A stretch of DNA of 64,000 nt from Streptomyces parvus. Its GTDB lineage: Bacteria; Actinomycetota; Actinomycetes; Streptomycetales; Streptomycetaceae. The stretch is from positions 3,596,001-3,660,000 of the forward strand of contig NZ_CP135079.1 in assembly GCF_032121415.1 (NCBI RefSeq), given 5' to 3'. Below are positions 7,400-14,934 of the stretch, one piece after another (the stretch's first letter is position 1; every line of letters starts with the position of its first letter). Position numbers and translations under genes: made by a program. The notes below the pieces were generated by a model that was not told the DNA's origin, did not search any database, and worked only from the letters and a program-made list of their open reading frames with translations.

Positions 7400-8276
7400 G
7401 CGGCGTACCGCAGGCACCTGCGTACCCGGATCTGGTGCGGGATCTCGCCGATCGCGGGTTGCTCACCGGTCGATGGCGGCAGGTGTTCGAGGCGGTGCCG
7501 CGCAGCCGCTTCGTCCCGGTCGATGTCTGGCGGCAGCTGTCCGACCGGTGCGAGCCGGTGGTGGGGACTGACGCGTGGCTCGCGCTGGTGAACAGTGACG
7601 AACCGGTGGTGACCCAGCTCGACGACGGGGCCGAGGGCGGGCCAGGTGTGGCGACGTCGTCGAACTCGATGCCCTCGATGGTGGCCCGGATGCTCGGGCT
7701 GCTCGATGTCCAGGACGGCGTACGGGTGTTGGAGATCGGCACCGGCACCGGGTACGTCGCCGCGCTGTTGTGCGAGCGGCTTGGCGACGACCTGGTCCAC
7801 AGCGTGGAGTTGGACCCGGTCGTGGCCCGGCAGGCCGCCGAGGCCTTGGCCCAGGCCGGGTACCGGCCGCATCTGCGGGTCGGGGACGGTGAACAGCCGT
7901 GGCCCGGCCTGGGGCTGGTCGACCGGCTGATCGCCACGTGTGCGGTGCGGTACGTCCCGCACGCGCTGCTGCGGCAGGTCCGGCCCGGCGGGATCGTCGT
8001 CGCCCCGCTCGCGAGGGAGTTCTGGTCCGGAGCCCTGGTCCGGCTTCGGGTTCAGGACGACGGCACTGCGATGGGGCTGCCATGGCCGCCACCGGATAGG
8101 AGGTGTGGCAGTACGGGCCCGGGTTCCTGTGGGAGGAGATCGAGCAGACCTGGTGGGAGTACGAGACGAAGGGCCGGCCCGACGCCGAGCAGTTCGGCCT
8201 GACCGTCGCCGGCCGGGGCCGGCACGCCGTCTGGCTGCGGGACCCGAGCGAGGTCATCCGGCCCGCCAGGGCGTAA
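7396..8276 (+). pseudogene. PIMT-like methyltransferase of the ATP-grasp RiPP type, internally deleted
   Basis: GTG at 7396 overlaps the peptide stop. The frame encodes an N-terminal lid (FEAVPRSRFVPVDVWRQL), a substrate segment (VATSSNSMPSMVARML) and a SAM-binding fold (VRVLEIGTGTGYVAALLCE, VHSVELDPVVARQAAE) like protein-L-isoaspartate methyltransferases in ATP-grasp peptide systems. After VQDDGTAMG (about 8073) it enters nonsense and stops at 8202. The expected C-terminal domain resumes in another frame at 8103 (VWQYGPGFLWEEIEQTWWEY ... FGLTVAGRGRHAVWLRDPSE) and ends at 8276. The connecting segment, about 80-100 residues in relatives, is missing. So an internal deletion with frameshift; the catalytic fold is intact but the enzyme is probably non-functional. 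Confidence 0.75.
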
Positions 8277-8340
8277 CTCGCGCAGGGGCGCAGAGACCGC
8301 CGAGGTGCTGGCCCGCCTGGACGCGCCGGAGGGCAAAGCG

Positions 8341-8370
8341 AAAGGCCCGGCTCAATCGAGCCGGGCCTTT
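8341..8370. terminator. Strong hairpin, probable bidirectional terminator
   Basis: AAAGGCCCGGCTC (8341-8353) pairs perfectly with GAGCCGGGCCTTT (8358-8370) across a 4-base loop. It lies 64 bp after the decayed methyltransferase frame and 10 bp beyond the 3' end of the leftward tRNA-Ser gene. It can serve both. Confidence 0.8.
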
Positions 8371-8380
8371 CGTCCACAAG

Positions 8381-8470
8381 CGGTAGCGGTGGGATTTGAA
8401 CCCACGGTGACGGGTTACGCCACACTCGCTTTCGAGGCGAGCTCCTTCGGCCGCTCGGACACGCTACCGA
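8381..8470 (-). tRNA. tRNA-Ser(CGA)
   Basis: On the minus strand the acceptor arms GGTAGCG (5' end at 8470) and CGCTACC (8388-8382) pair, with G as discriminator base. The anticodon arm CTCGC-CTCGAAA-GCGAG gives anticodon CGA, reading UCG. The T arm is GTGGG-TTCAAAT-CCCAC, and a long variable arm typical of type II tRNAs gives a 90-base length without encoded CCA. The 3' end faces the accessory insert at 2-8.3 kb, the usual side for integrative elements. Confidence 0.95.
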
Positions 8471-8558
8471 GAGAGAGCTTAGACCATCCCGGGCCGTGGA
8501 CAGAAATCGGTTCTCGGGGGCGGGGTCGTCCACGGCCAGGCGACTGGGTCGTGCCTGG

Positions 8559-9083
8559 TCAGAGGGATCGGAAGAACGCCGTCAGCTGCTCCGCGCACTC
8601 CGGCTCCAGGACGCCCGCGATGACCTCCGGGCGGTGGTTCAGGCGGCGGTCGCGGATCACGTCCCAGAGGGATCCCGCCGCGCCGGCCTTCTCGTCGCGG
8701 GCGCCGTAGACGACGCGGGCGACGCGGGACTGGACCAGGGCGCCCGCGCACATCGTGCAGGGCTCCAGTGTGACCACCAGGGTGCAGCCGGTCAGGCGCC
8801 ATGCGCCGAGGGCCTCGGCCGCCCGGCGCAGGGCCAGGATCTCGGCGTGCGCGGTCGGGTCGCCGGTGGCCTCGCGCTCGTTGTGTCCGGTCGCCAGCTC
8901 GGTGCCGTCGGGGCCGAGCACGACGGCGCCGACCGGCACGTCGCCGGCCGACGCCGCCCGCGCGGCCTCGGCCAGCGCGCGGCGCATCGGGGCCTGCCAG
9001 GGATCGCGTACGGGGTCGGGCTCCGGTACGCGTACGGGATCCGGGGCGGGCTCGGGTGAGGGGTCCGGCGGTCGTGCGGTCAC
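8559..9083 (-). CDS. tadA: tRNA-specific adenosine deaminase TadA
   Basis: TadA deaminates adenosine 34 of tRNA-Arg(ACG) to inosine. The 174-residue protein carries the zinc deaminase signature: HAE (His79, Glu81 as proton shuttle) and PCTMC (Cys109, Cys112). GDVPVGAVVLGPDG and GHNEREATGDPTAHAE are typical of the family. A proline-rich leader of about 28 residues precedes the domain, so translation may begin further in, though no better start was found. It follows its usual partner gene (tadA-associated protein) on the same strand and is near the tRNA-Ser gene. Confidence 0.95.
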   Translation of the reverse strand: MTARPPDPSPEPAPDPVRVPEPDPVRDPWQAPMRRALAEAARAASAGDVPVGAVVLGPDGTELATGHNEREATGDPTAHAEILALRRAAEALGAWRLTGCTLVVTLEPCTMCAGALVQSRVARVVYGARDEKAGAAGSLWDVIRDRRLNHRPEVIAGVLEPECAEQLTAFFRSL

Positions 9084-9172
9084 TCGCGGACCCTAGCGGA
9101 CGGGGTGGGGTGGGCGGGTGGTGGGAGAGATGGATGGACGGGTGCGCGGGACCTCAGCGGGTCGCGGGCCCC

Positions 9173-9724
9173 TCAGCGGACCGACTCCAGGACCTCCGCC
9201 GCTCCCACGGCCTCAGCGATCTCGGAGAGTGCGTCGGTCTGCAGGGTGAGCAGCTCCTTCTCGGACATCCCGAGGTCGGCCAGGACCCCGAGCTCGCCGA
9301 TCGGGCCCGCCGGGACGGCGTCCGGGTCCGGGGCGTCGTCGTCCGTGTCGGCCACGGGAGCGGTCCGTTCCGGTTCGCCGTCCTCCGTGCCGTCCAGGTC
9401 GACGAGCTCCTCCAGGGCGGCGATCTCGTCCTCGGCCCCTGGTTCGCGGCCGAGCAGTTCGTCGGTGAGCAGGATCTCCCCGTAGGAGGAGCGGGCGGCG
9501 GCGGACGCGTCCGAGACGTAGATCCGGGGGTCCTCCTCACCGTCCACCCGGACGACGCCGAACCAGGCGTCCTCCTGCTCGATGTAGACCAGGACCGTGT
9601 CCTCGTCCACCGAGGCCTCCCGGGCCAGGTCCGTCAGATCGGACAGGGTCTCCACATCGTCGAGCTCTGTATCGCTCGCTTCCCACCCGTCTTCGGTGCG
9701 CGCGAGCAGTGCGGCGAAGTACAC
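9173..9724 (-). CDS. tRNA adenosine deaminase-associated protein
   Basis: This acidic protein of about 183 residues belongs to the actinobacterial family always found beside tadA (YFAALLARTEDGWEASDTEL, TVLVYIEQEDAWFGVVRVDG, SSYGEILLTDELLGRE). The chosen start is GTG at 9724 (VYFAALLA), because GGGAGA lies just upstream of it; ATG at 9745, seven codons earlier, has no such site. The middle is a glutamate/aspartate-rich linker and the C-terminus a short helical segment (MSEKELLTLQTDALSEIAEA). Its role is unknown; an accessory role to TadA is inferred from strict linkage. Confidence 0.85.
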   Translation of the reverse strand: MYFAALLARTEDGWEASDTELDDVETLSDLTDLAREASVDEDTVLVYIEQEDAWFGVVRVDGEEDPRIYVSDASAAARSSYGEILLTDELLGREPGAEDEIAALEELVDLDGTEDGEPERTAPVADTDDDAPDPDAVPAGPIGELGVLADLGMSEKELLTLQTDALSEIAEAVGAAEVLESVR

Positions 9725-10017
9725 CGTGACTCTCCCACTGGTCATAGGCGAATCGGTCCGACGGGAGGGCGAACGGTGGTCCGTCCGTCCTGAGCCCCGC
9801 CCAATCGGCATCGTGGCAGAAACAAGCGCCGTGCGAGACCTCTTCGGCCGTTGCGTCGGCCATCAGTTCCAGGAGTGCCTGGTCGGCCCTCACCCTGACG
9901 CACCGATCGGCGGGGGAGTGCGCCGGTGGTACGTGGAGGGCTCACCCGGGTGCTCACCAGGGGTTTCGTCAGATGATTCGCCCGTCGTCGTCCGTCGGTT
10001 CACCGCCACCCGCCGGT

Positions 10018-10260
10018 TCACCAGCGGAACGTGCGCATCCGCATCTGTTGCCGCATTCGGGCGGCCCGGGCCCGGCGCGGCTGCACCCGGTCCCTCAACT
10101 GCTTGGCCTCGTGCAGCTCACGGAGGAACTGGGCGCGTCGTCGGCGGCGGGCCGCGTCACTCTCCCGCGCGTCCTCGGCCGCGTCCGCCACGCCCTCGAC
10201 GCCGCGCCCCTCGCGCGGTCCGCGCGAGGCCGCGTTGTCCCGCAGGTCCCCGTCAGCCAT
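10018..10260 (-). CDS. 80-residue basic hypothetical protein
   Basis: ATG at 10260 opens an 80-codon gene. The product is very arginine-rich (DAARRRRRAQFLRELHEAKQ, PRRARAARMRQQMRMRTFRW), predicted to be helical. It is divergent from upp, with about 100 bp between the starts, and in the same position as a conserved small hypothetical in other streptomycetes as I recall. Possible nucleic-acid contact is inferred only from charge. The 9825-10017 gap downstream holds nothing recognisable. Confidence 0.6.
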   Translation of the reverse strand: MADGDLRDNAASRGPREGRGVEGVADAAEDARESDAARRRRRAQFLRELHEAKQLRDRVQPRRARAARMRQQMRMRTFRW

Positions 10261-10362
10261 CGACACACCACCCCAGTACCGGGTCCGTATGCCCCCACCT
10301 TCCCCCCGAACAGGTGGTTGATGCCAGCGCAGAGTGCCGGGCCGCGCGGTTACTGTTGACGC

Positions 10363-10998
10363 ATGCGGATCCACGTCGTCGACCACCCGCTGGTGGCGCA
10401 CAAACTCACCACGCTGCGCGACAAGCGCACCGACTCCCCGACCTTCCGGCGGCTCGCCGACGAGCTGGTCACCCTCCTCGCCTACGAGGCCACCAGGGAT
10501 GTGCGTACCGAGCAGGTCGACATCGAGACCCCGGTGACGCCCACGACCGGGGTGAAGCTCTCGCACCCCCGGCCCCTGGTCGTCCCGATCCTGCGGGCCG
10601 GTCTGGGCATGCTGGACGGCATGGTGCGGCTGCTGCCGACCGCCGAAGTGGGCTTCCTCGGCATGATCCGCAACGAGGAGACGCTCCAGGCGGAGACGTA
10701 TGCGACCCGGATGCCCGAGGACCTCTCCGGCCGCCAGGTCTACGTCCTCGACCCGATGCTGGCCACCGGCGGCACCCTCGTCGCGGCCATCCAGGAGCTG
10801 ATCAAGCGCGGTGCCGACGATGTCACCGCCGTCGTCCTCCTCGCGGCGCCCGAGGGCGTCGAGGTGATGGAACGCGAGCTGGCCGGGACCCCGGTCACCG
10901 TCGTCACGGCCTCCGTCGACGAGCGGCTCAACGAGCACGGCTACATCGTGCCGGGCCTCGGCGACGCGGGCGACCGGATGTACGGGACGGCCGAGTAG
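10363..10998 (+). CDS. upp: Uracil phosphoribosyltransferase
   Basis: Converts uracil and PRPP to UMP in pyrimidine salvage. The 211-residue protein has the full family pattern: [16 protein letters not shown] at the start, [24 protein letters not shown], the PRPP loop [12 protein letters not shown] near residues 128-140, and the C-terminal uracil-binding region ([13 protein letters not shown]). Length matches the family. Transcribed alone and followed by a very strong hairpin. Cytosolic, regulated allosterically by GTP in relatives. Confidence 0.97.
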   Translation: MRIHVVDHPLVAHKLTTLRDKRTDSPTFRRLADELVTLLAYEATRDVRTEQVDIETPVTPTTGVKLSHPRPLVVPILRAGLGMLDGMVRLLPTAEVGFLGMIRNEETLQAETYATRMPEDLSGRQVYVLDPMLATGGTLVAAIQELIKRGADDVTAVVLLAAPEGVEVMERELAGTPVTVVTASVDERLNEHGYIVPGLGDAGDRMYGTAE

Positions 10999-11030
10999 GG
11001 CCCAGCCCCGATCCTCTCCTTACGACTTCG

Positions 11031-11088
11031 CGCCCCGTTCCGGTGCGTACGCACGAGGCCGCGCGTACGCACCGGAACGGGGCGCTTT
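11031..11088. terminator. 22-bp perfect-stem terminator between upp and LytR_C gene
   Basis: The arm at 11031-11052 (CGCCCCGTTCCGGTGCGTACGC) is the exact reverse complement of 11063-11084, with a 10-base loop, followed by CTTTTG. It lies between two convergent genes and can stop both. Confidence 0.9.
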
Positions 11089-11112
11089 TGTGTGCGCCGG
11101 GGTGTGCCCCCG

Positions 11113-11739
11113 TCAGCAGGAGGGGGAGGGGGATGGGGCCGGCCTCGTCAGGGCCGTCATCGCCGCCGTGGCCTCCTTCGGGGTGCTGAACGCCTTGAAC
11201 TTCGCACCGAGAATCAGATCGACCTCACCCGTCTTCCGGGTGTCCGTCTTCTGCACCGTGCCCGCCAGCTGGGTGCCGAGCACCGTGAAGCTGCCGTTCT
11301 TCGCGGCCGGGGCCGCGAGCAGCACGCCCGTGCCCGGTACCTTCTTGTCGTACTCCTTCGGCGCGTTGCCCACGTCGCCGATGGCGAAACCGCGCTTCTT
11401 GAGCTCCTCGGCGGCGGCCTTGGCCAGCCCGGTCCGCGTCGTCGCGTTGTAGACGTTCACCTTGATCGCGGCCGGTTTCGGGAGCGCCTTGACGGGGGCC
11501 ACGGACGGCTTCGCCGTGGGGCAGTCCCGCTGGTGGTCGGCCGCGTTCGCGCTCTTGTCGCCGCCGGTGAACACCTCGATGAGCTGCAGACTGCCCCAGC
11601 CGACGAGACCGAGGACGACGACGGCTCCGATGCCCGCGAGGACCAGCCTGCGGCGGTGCCGGGGGCGGCGCATACGGGGGTAGGTGTCGCCCGTGATGCG
11701 GTACTTTCCGCCCATGCCGGGGGGAGTGAGCATGCTCAT
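11113..11739 (-). CDS. LytR C-terminal domain membrane protein
   Basis: The product of about 208 residues has a cytosolic basic head (MSMLTPPGMGGKYRITGD, RMRRPRHRRR), one membrane span (LVLAGIGAVVVLGLVGWGSL) and an extracytoplasmic LytR C-terminal domain (IKVNVYNATTRTGLAKAAAE, GFAIGDVGNAPKEYDKKVPG). Such domains occur with LCP cell-wall ligases and alone; the ligand is unknown. The start ATG at 11739 was chosen because MSMLTPPGMGGKYR is the conserved beginning as I recall; an upstream in-frame extension lacks support. Convergent with upp. Confidence 0.85.
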   Translation of the reverse strand: MSMLTPPGMGGKYRITGDTYPRMRRPRHRRRLVLAGIGAVVVLGLVGWGSLQLIEVFTGGDKSANAADHQRDCPTAKPSVAPVKALPKPAAIKVNVYNATTRTGLAKAAAEELKKRGFAIGDVGNAPKEYDKKVPGTGVLLAAPAAKNGSFTVLGTQLAGTVQKTDTRKTGEVDLILGAKFKAFSTPKEATAAMTALTRPAPSPSPSC

Positions 11740-11922
11740 GGAGGCAGCGTAGTGCGACCCGGTGATGATGCGTACTAAATGATCAACGTATGGCACCCGG
11801 ATGAGCGTGAAAGCACCCGAAAGCCCGAATCCGGGTCTCGGGAGGATGCCTCAAGATGCGCAAACCCCAGTGGGGTGGGTGAGGGTGCCGCGGGGGCAGG
11901 TGCGCCGGTGCCGGGAGCGGTG

Positions 11923-12219
11923 TCAGCCCAGGTCGAGGACGCGCGCGTGCAGGACCTGGCGCTGCTGCAGCGCGGCGCGGACCGCCCGGTGCAGCCCGTC
12001 CTCCAGGTAGAGGTCGCCCTGCCACTTCACGACGTGCGCGAACAGGTCCCCGTAGAACGTGGAGTCCTCGGCGAGGAGGGTCTCCAGGTCCAGCTGGCCC
12101 TTGGTGGTCACGAGCTGGTCCAGGCGAACCGGACGCGGCGCGACATCCGCCCACTGGCGGGTGGATTCCCGGCCGTGGTCGGGGTACGGCTTCCCATTTC
12201 CGATGCGCTTGAAGATCAC
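11923..12219 (-). CDS. Small conserved protein, VapB-antitoxin-annotated family
   Basis: This 98-residue protein (GTG start) begins VIFKRIGNGKPYPDHG and contains DLETLLAEDSTFYGDLFAHV and LEDGLHRAVRAALQQRQV. In streptomycete genomes this family is usually annotated as a VapB-type antitoxin next to the LytR_C gene, but no PIN-domain toxin is beside it here, and no ribbon-helix-helix or AbrB signature is obvious. I would treat the antitoxin label as uncertain. It sits 183 bp upstream of the LytR_C gene on the same strand. Confidence 0.7.
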   Translation of the reverse strand: MIFKRIGNGKPYPDHGRESTRQWADVAPRPVRLDQLVTTKGQLDLETLLAEDSTFYGDLFAHVVKWQGDLYLEDGLHRAVRAALQQRQVLHARVLDLG

Positions 12220-12417
12220 ACGGAAAGCCTACCGGTCAAGAGCCACCGGGCGCAGCCACGGAAGCTCACCGCTATGCCGGTGCAAAGGGCGTATAGCGCT
12301 GGATAGGGCGGGATACCGGGTCAGCGGGGCATCCCAGGGGTGGTTTCGTCCGTCTGCTCCCGTCGACGCCGCTCCCGCCCGCCGGCGTTGTTCCGTACGC
12401 CGGCTCCCGCCTCCGGT

Positions 12418-12450
12418 GCTTACGGGCTCCGGTGGCGGGAGCCCGTAAGC
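12418..12450 (-). terminator. Hairpin terminator after the M28 aminopeptidase gene
   Basis: GCTTACGGGCTCC (12418-12430) pairs perfectly with GGAGCCCGTAAGC (12438-12450) across a 7-base loop, immediately after the stop of the minus-strand peptidase. No long T-run follows, as is common for Streptomyces terminators. Confidence 0.75.
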
Positions 12451-12456
12451 CGGCCG

Positions 12457-14013
12457 CTACTCCGTGACGCGGCCGTGGCCCTCGCGCAGGCCGCCTCCGC
12501 TGCCGCCGCTGCCGGGCGTCCCGGCGCCGGTGTCAGGGTCGGCCGGGCGGGTCAGCGAGCGCAGGTCGTGCGCGTACGTCCCGACGGCGTTGGCGATCAC
12601 GTCGATGTTGGTGTCGAAGTGACCCATGTCGATGTTGTCCAGGTCGTCGCAGGCCGCGTGGTAGCAGGGGTCGTACGCGATCCCCGCCTCGCCGCCGAAC
12701 ACCTCGGCCTGGGCCGCCGTCTTGATGCCCTCCGCCCCGGTGTCCGTACCGCCGGAGGGGATGCCGACCTCGATGAACGGCCCGTAGTCCGAGCGGCCGG
12801 TGAAGTCCGTGCCCTCGTGCGGCTTGCCCTTGCCGTCGAGGAACGCGTTGATGTCCCGCTCCAGTTGGGCCGAGCCCTCCGGGCCCGGGCCCTCGCCGAC
12901 CTGGTCGGAGTTGTCGCCGTCGAAGACGAACTGGACACCGTTCGGCGAGGCGATCATGTCGAAGTTCAGATAGAGCTTGATCTGCTCGCGCTGCTTGTCG
13001 GAGAGCGCCGCGACGTACTTCTCCGAGCCGATCAGGCCGTTCTCCTCGGCCGACCACCAGGCGAACCGCACCTTGTTGGCCGGCTCGCTCTTCGACTTCG
13101 CCAGCTTCAGGGCGACGTCGAGCAGACCGGCGGAGCCGGAGCCGTTGTCGTTGATGCCGGGGCCCTCGGTCACCGAGTCGAGGTGGGCCCCGAGCATCAC
13201 GGTCCGTGCCGCGCTGCCGCCGGGCGTCTCGGCGATGACGTTGCGGGTGGGACGGTCCTCCTGGAGCTCGCGGACCTCGAAGCCGACCGTCACCTCGCCG
13301 GCCGCGAGGTCGGCGGCGAGCTTCTCGCCCTCCTCCTGGGTGAGCCCGCCGGTCGGGATCTTCCCGGCGGCGACCTCGCCGAGCGTGCCGGACAGCGCAC
13401 CCTCGACGTTGTTGTAGATGGCCGCTCCGGCCGCGCCCGCAGTGGCCGCCGCCGCCTGCTTCTCGGCGAAGGAGCAGCCGCCGCGCTTGATCAGCGCGAT
13501 GGCGCCGGTGAAGTCCGCGGCGGCGTAGTCGGCGGCCTCGCAGCCGGTCGTCCCGTCGACGGGTACGGCGACGAGCCGTGCCGTCAGGCCGCCTTCCTTC
13601 GTCGACGGCGTGTACGTCATGGCCTTGATCGTCACGTCGCGGGGCGTCGGCGACACCACGGCGAGCTTTTCGGCCAGGGTCTCCGTGTAGGTGAAGCGGA
13701 AGCTCTCGTACGAGACCTGGTACCCGGCGCGCTGGAGCTGCCGGTGGACGTACGCGGCCGAGGCGTCGTGGCCCAGCGAGCCGGCGGCGCGGTGGCCATC
13801 GGCGGAGTCGGCTATCGCCTGGAACCGGCGGAGGTGTTTGTGGGCGTCGCGTGCGGACGCGTTCCTCACCAACTCCCGCGACAGCTTGGCAGCTTCTTTC
13901 CCGGGGTCGTGCGGCGCGGGGCGTCCGGGGTGCGGTGACGCGGCCAGGAGGAGCGGTGTGGCCAGGGCGGTGGCGGCCACGACCGCCATGGCTCTGCGAC
14001 GGGTTGCGTGCAC
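12457..14013 (-). CDS. Secreted M28-family aminopeptidase with PA domain
   Basis: The 518-residue zinc exopeptidase has a signal peptide (MHATRRRAMAVVAATALATP, then LLLAAS). A protease-associated domain is inserted (about residues 140-260; DFTGAIALIKRGGCSFAEKQ is its hallmark). The M28 catalytic core carries the metal and catalytic residues: GAHLDSV, INDNGSG, WSAEENGL (catalytic Glu), LNFDMI and CYHAACDD. The layout matches the Streptomyces griseus aminopeptidase type but with the extra PA domain. The C-terminus is a Gly/Ser tail. Free leucine-type amino acids are the usual products. Monocistronic with its own terminator. Confidence 0.95.
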   Translation of the reverse strand: MHATRRRAMAVVAATALATPLLLAASPHPGRPAPHDPGKEAAKLSRELVRNASARDAHKHLRRFQAIADSADGHRAAGSLGHDASAAYVHRQLQRAGYQVSYESFRFTYTETLAEKLAVVSPTPRDVTIKAMTYTPSTKEGGLTARLVAVPVDGTTGCEAADYAAADFTGAIALIKRGGCSFAEKQAAAATAGAAGAAIYNNVEGALSGTLGEVAAGKIPTGGLTQEEGEKLAADLAAGEVTVGFEVRELQEDRPTRNVIAETPGGSAARTVMLGAHLDSVTEGPGINDNGSGSAGLLDVALKLAKSKSEPANKVRFAWWSAEENGLIGSEKYVAALSDKQREQIKLYLNFDMIASPNGVQFVFDGDNSDQVGEGPGPEGSAQLERDINAFLDGKGKPHEGTDFTGRSDYGPFIEVGIPSGGTDTGAEGIKTAAQAEVFGGEAGIAYDPCYHAACDDLDNIDMGHFDTNIDVIANAVGTYAHDLRSLTRPADPDTGAGTPGSGGSGGGLREGHGRVTE

Positions 14014-14164
14014 AGGAGTCCTTCCGGTCTGAACGGCTGAACGAATGTGCTGCGAAAGCTAGCGAGTGGGGTGACGCCTGTGAACCGGTGTGGCTGATTC
14101 TGGTCCGGGGGGAAGGGGGCGTCGGCCTGCTCCGGCACATGGCGGTGCCCTATCTGTGCCCGCG

Positions 14165-14848
14165 TCACTTCTTCCGTGACGTCCCGGGCTTTCTCGCGGT
14201 GTTGGCCGCCTTGGCCGCCGCTTTGGCCTCCTGTTTGTAGGCACGTACCTCGACCAGCGACTCCGGGCCCGTGATGTCGGCCACCGACCGGTGCGATCCG
14301 GCCTCCCCGTACGGGCCCGCCGCCTCCCGCCACCCCGGTGGCCGTACGCCCAACTGCTTGCCGAGCAGCGCCAGGAAGATCTGGGCCTTCTGGGCGCCGA
14401 AGCCGGGCAGGGCCTTGAGGCGTTCCAGCAGGTCGTCGCCGGTCGCGGCGTCCCGCCACACCGCGCTCGCGTCGCCGCCGTACTCCGCGACCAGGTACCG
14501 GCACAGCTGCTGCACCCGCTTCGCCATGGAACCGGGGTAGCGGTGCAGGGCCGGTTTGGTGGTGAACAGCTCGGTGAAGGCGTCCGGGTCATAGGCGGCG
14601 ATCCGCCCCGCGTCCAGGTCGTCGGCGCCCATCCGTTCCGCGAGGGTGTACGGGCCCGTGAACGCCCACTCCATCGGCACCTGTTGGTCCAGCAGCATGC
14701 CTACCAGGGCGGCCAGCGGGCTGCGCCCCAGAAGCCCGTCCGCCTCCGGATTCTGGGCGATCCGCAGGGTGGTGGCCGCGCCCGTGCCCGTATCCGCCCC
14801 CTTGGCTCCGCCCTTGCCGCCGGTGCTGTCGCTGCCGCTCGTGGTCAT
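14165..14848 (-). CDS. HhH-GPD-type base excision repair protein
   Basis: About 227 residues. After a Gly/Ser/Thr-rich head, the core reads LLGRSPLAALVGMLLDQQVP then MEWAFTGPYTLAERMG, followed by the helix-hairpin-helix (LKALPGFGAQKAQIFLALLG). The catalytic lysine/aspartate of well-known glycosylases (Nth, MutY) cannot be placed with confidence, and there is no iron-sulfur cluster loop. It belongs to the short actinobacterial HhH-GPD family usually annotated as base excision repair. The start at 14848 (MTTSGSD) is preferred over 14860, both without a clear ribosome binding site. The C-terminus is Lys/Ala-rich. Confidence 0.8.
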   Translation of the reverse strand: MTTSGSDSTGGKGGAKGADTGTGAATTLRIAQNPEADGLLGRSPLAALVGMLLDQQVPMEWAFTGPYTLAERMGADDLDAGRIAAYDPDAFTELFTTKPALHRYPGSMAKRVQQLCRYLVAEYGGDASAVWRDAATGDDLLERLKALPGFGAQKAQIFLALLGKQLGVRPPGWREAAGPYGEAGSHRSVADITGPESLVEVRAYKQEAKAAAKAANTARKPGTSRKK

Positions 14849-14934
14849 GCTGCCGATCATCGCGAGCGCGGCGGGCGGCGGCGACCGGGGCTGCGCCGAT
14901 GGCCTCTTCCCTGTCGGCCGAAGGGAGTAACCCC

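Noticed and set aside
2550..8380. Integrated prophage or IS element
   Set aside because: No integrase, transposase or structural phage gene was found; only regulators, repeats and remnants.
11923..12219. Complete VapBC toxin-antitoxin module
   Set aside because: Only the VapB-annotated protein is there; no PIN-domain toxin gene is adjacent.
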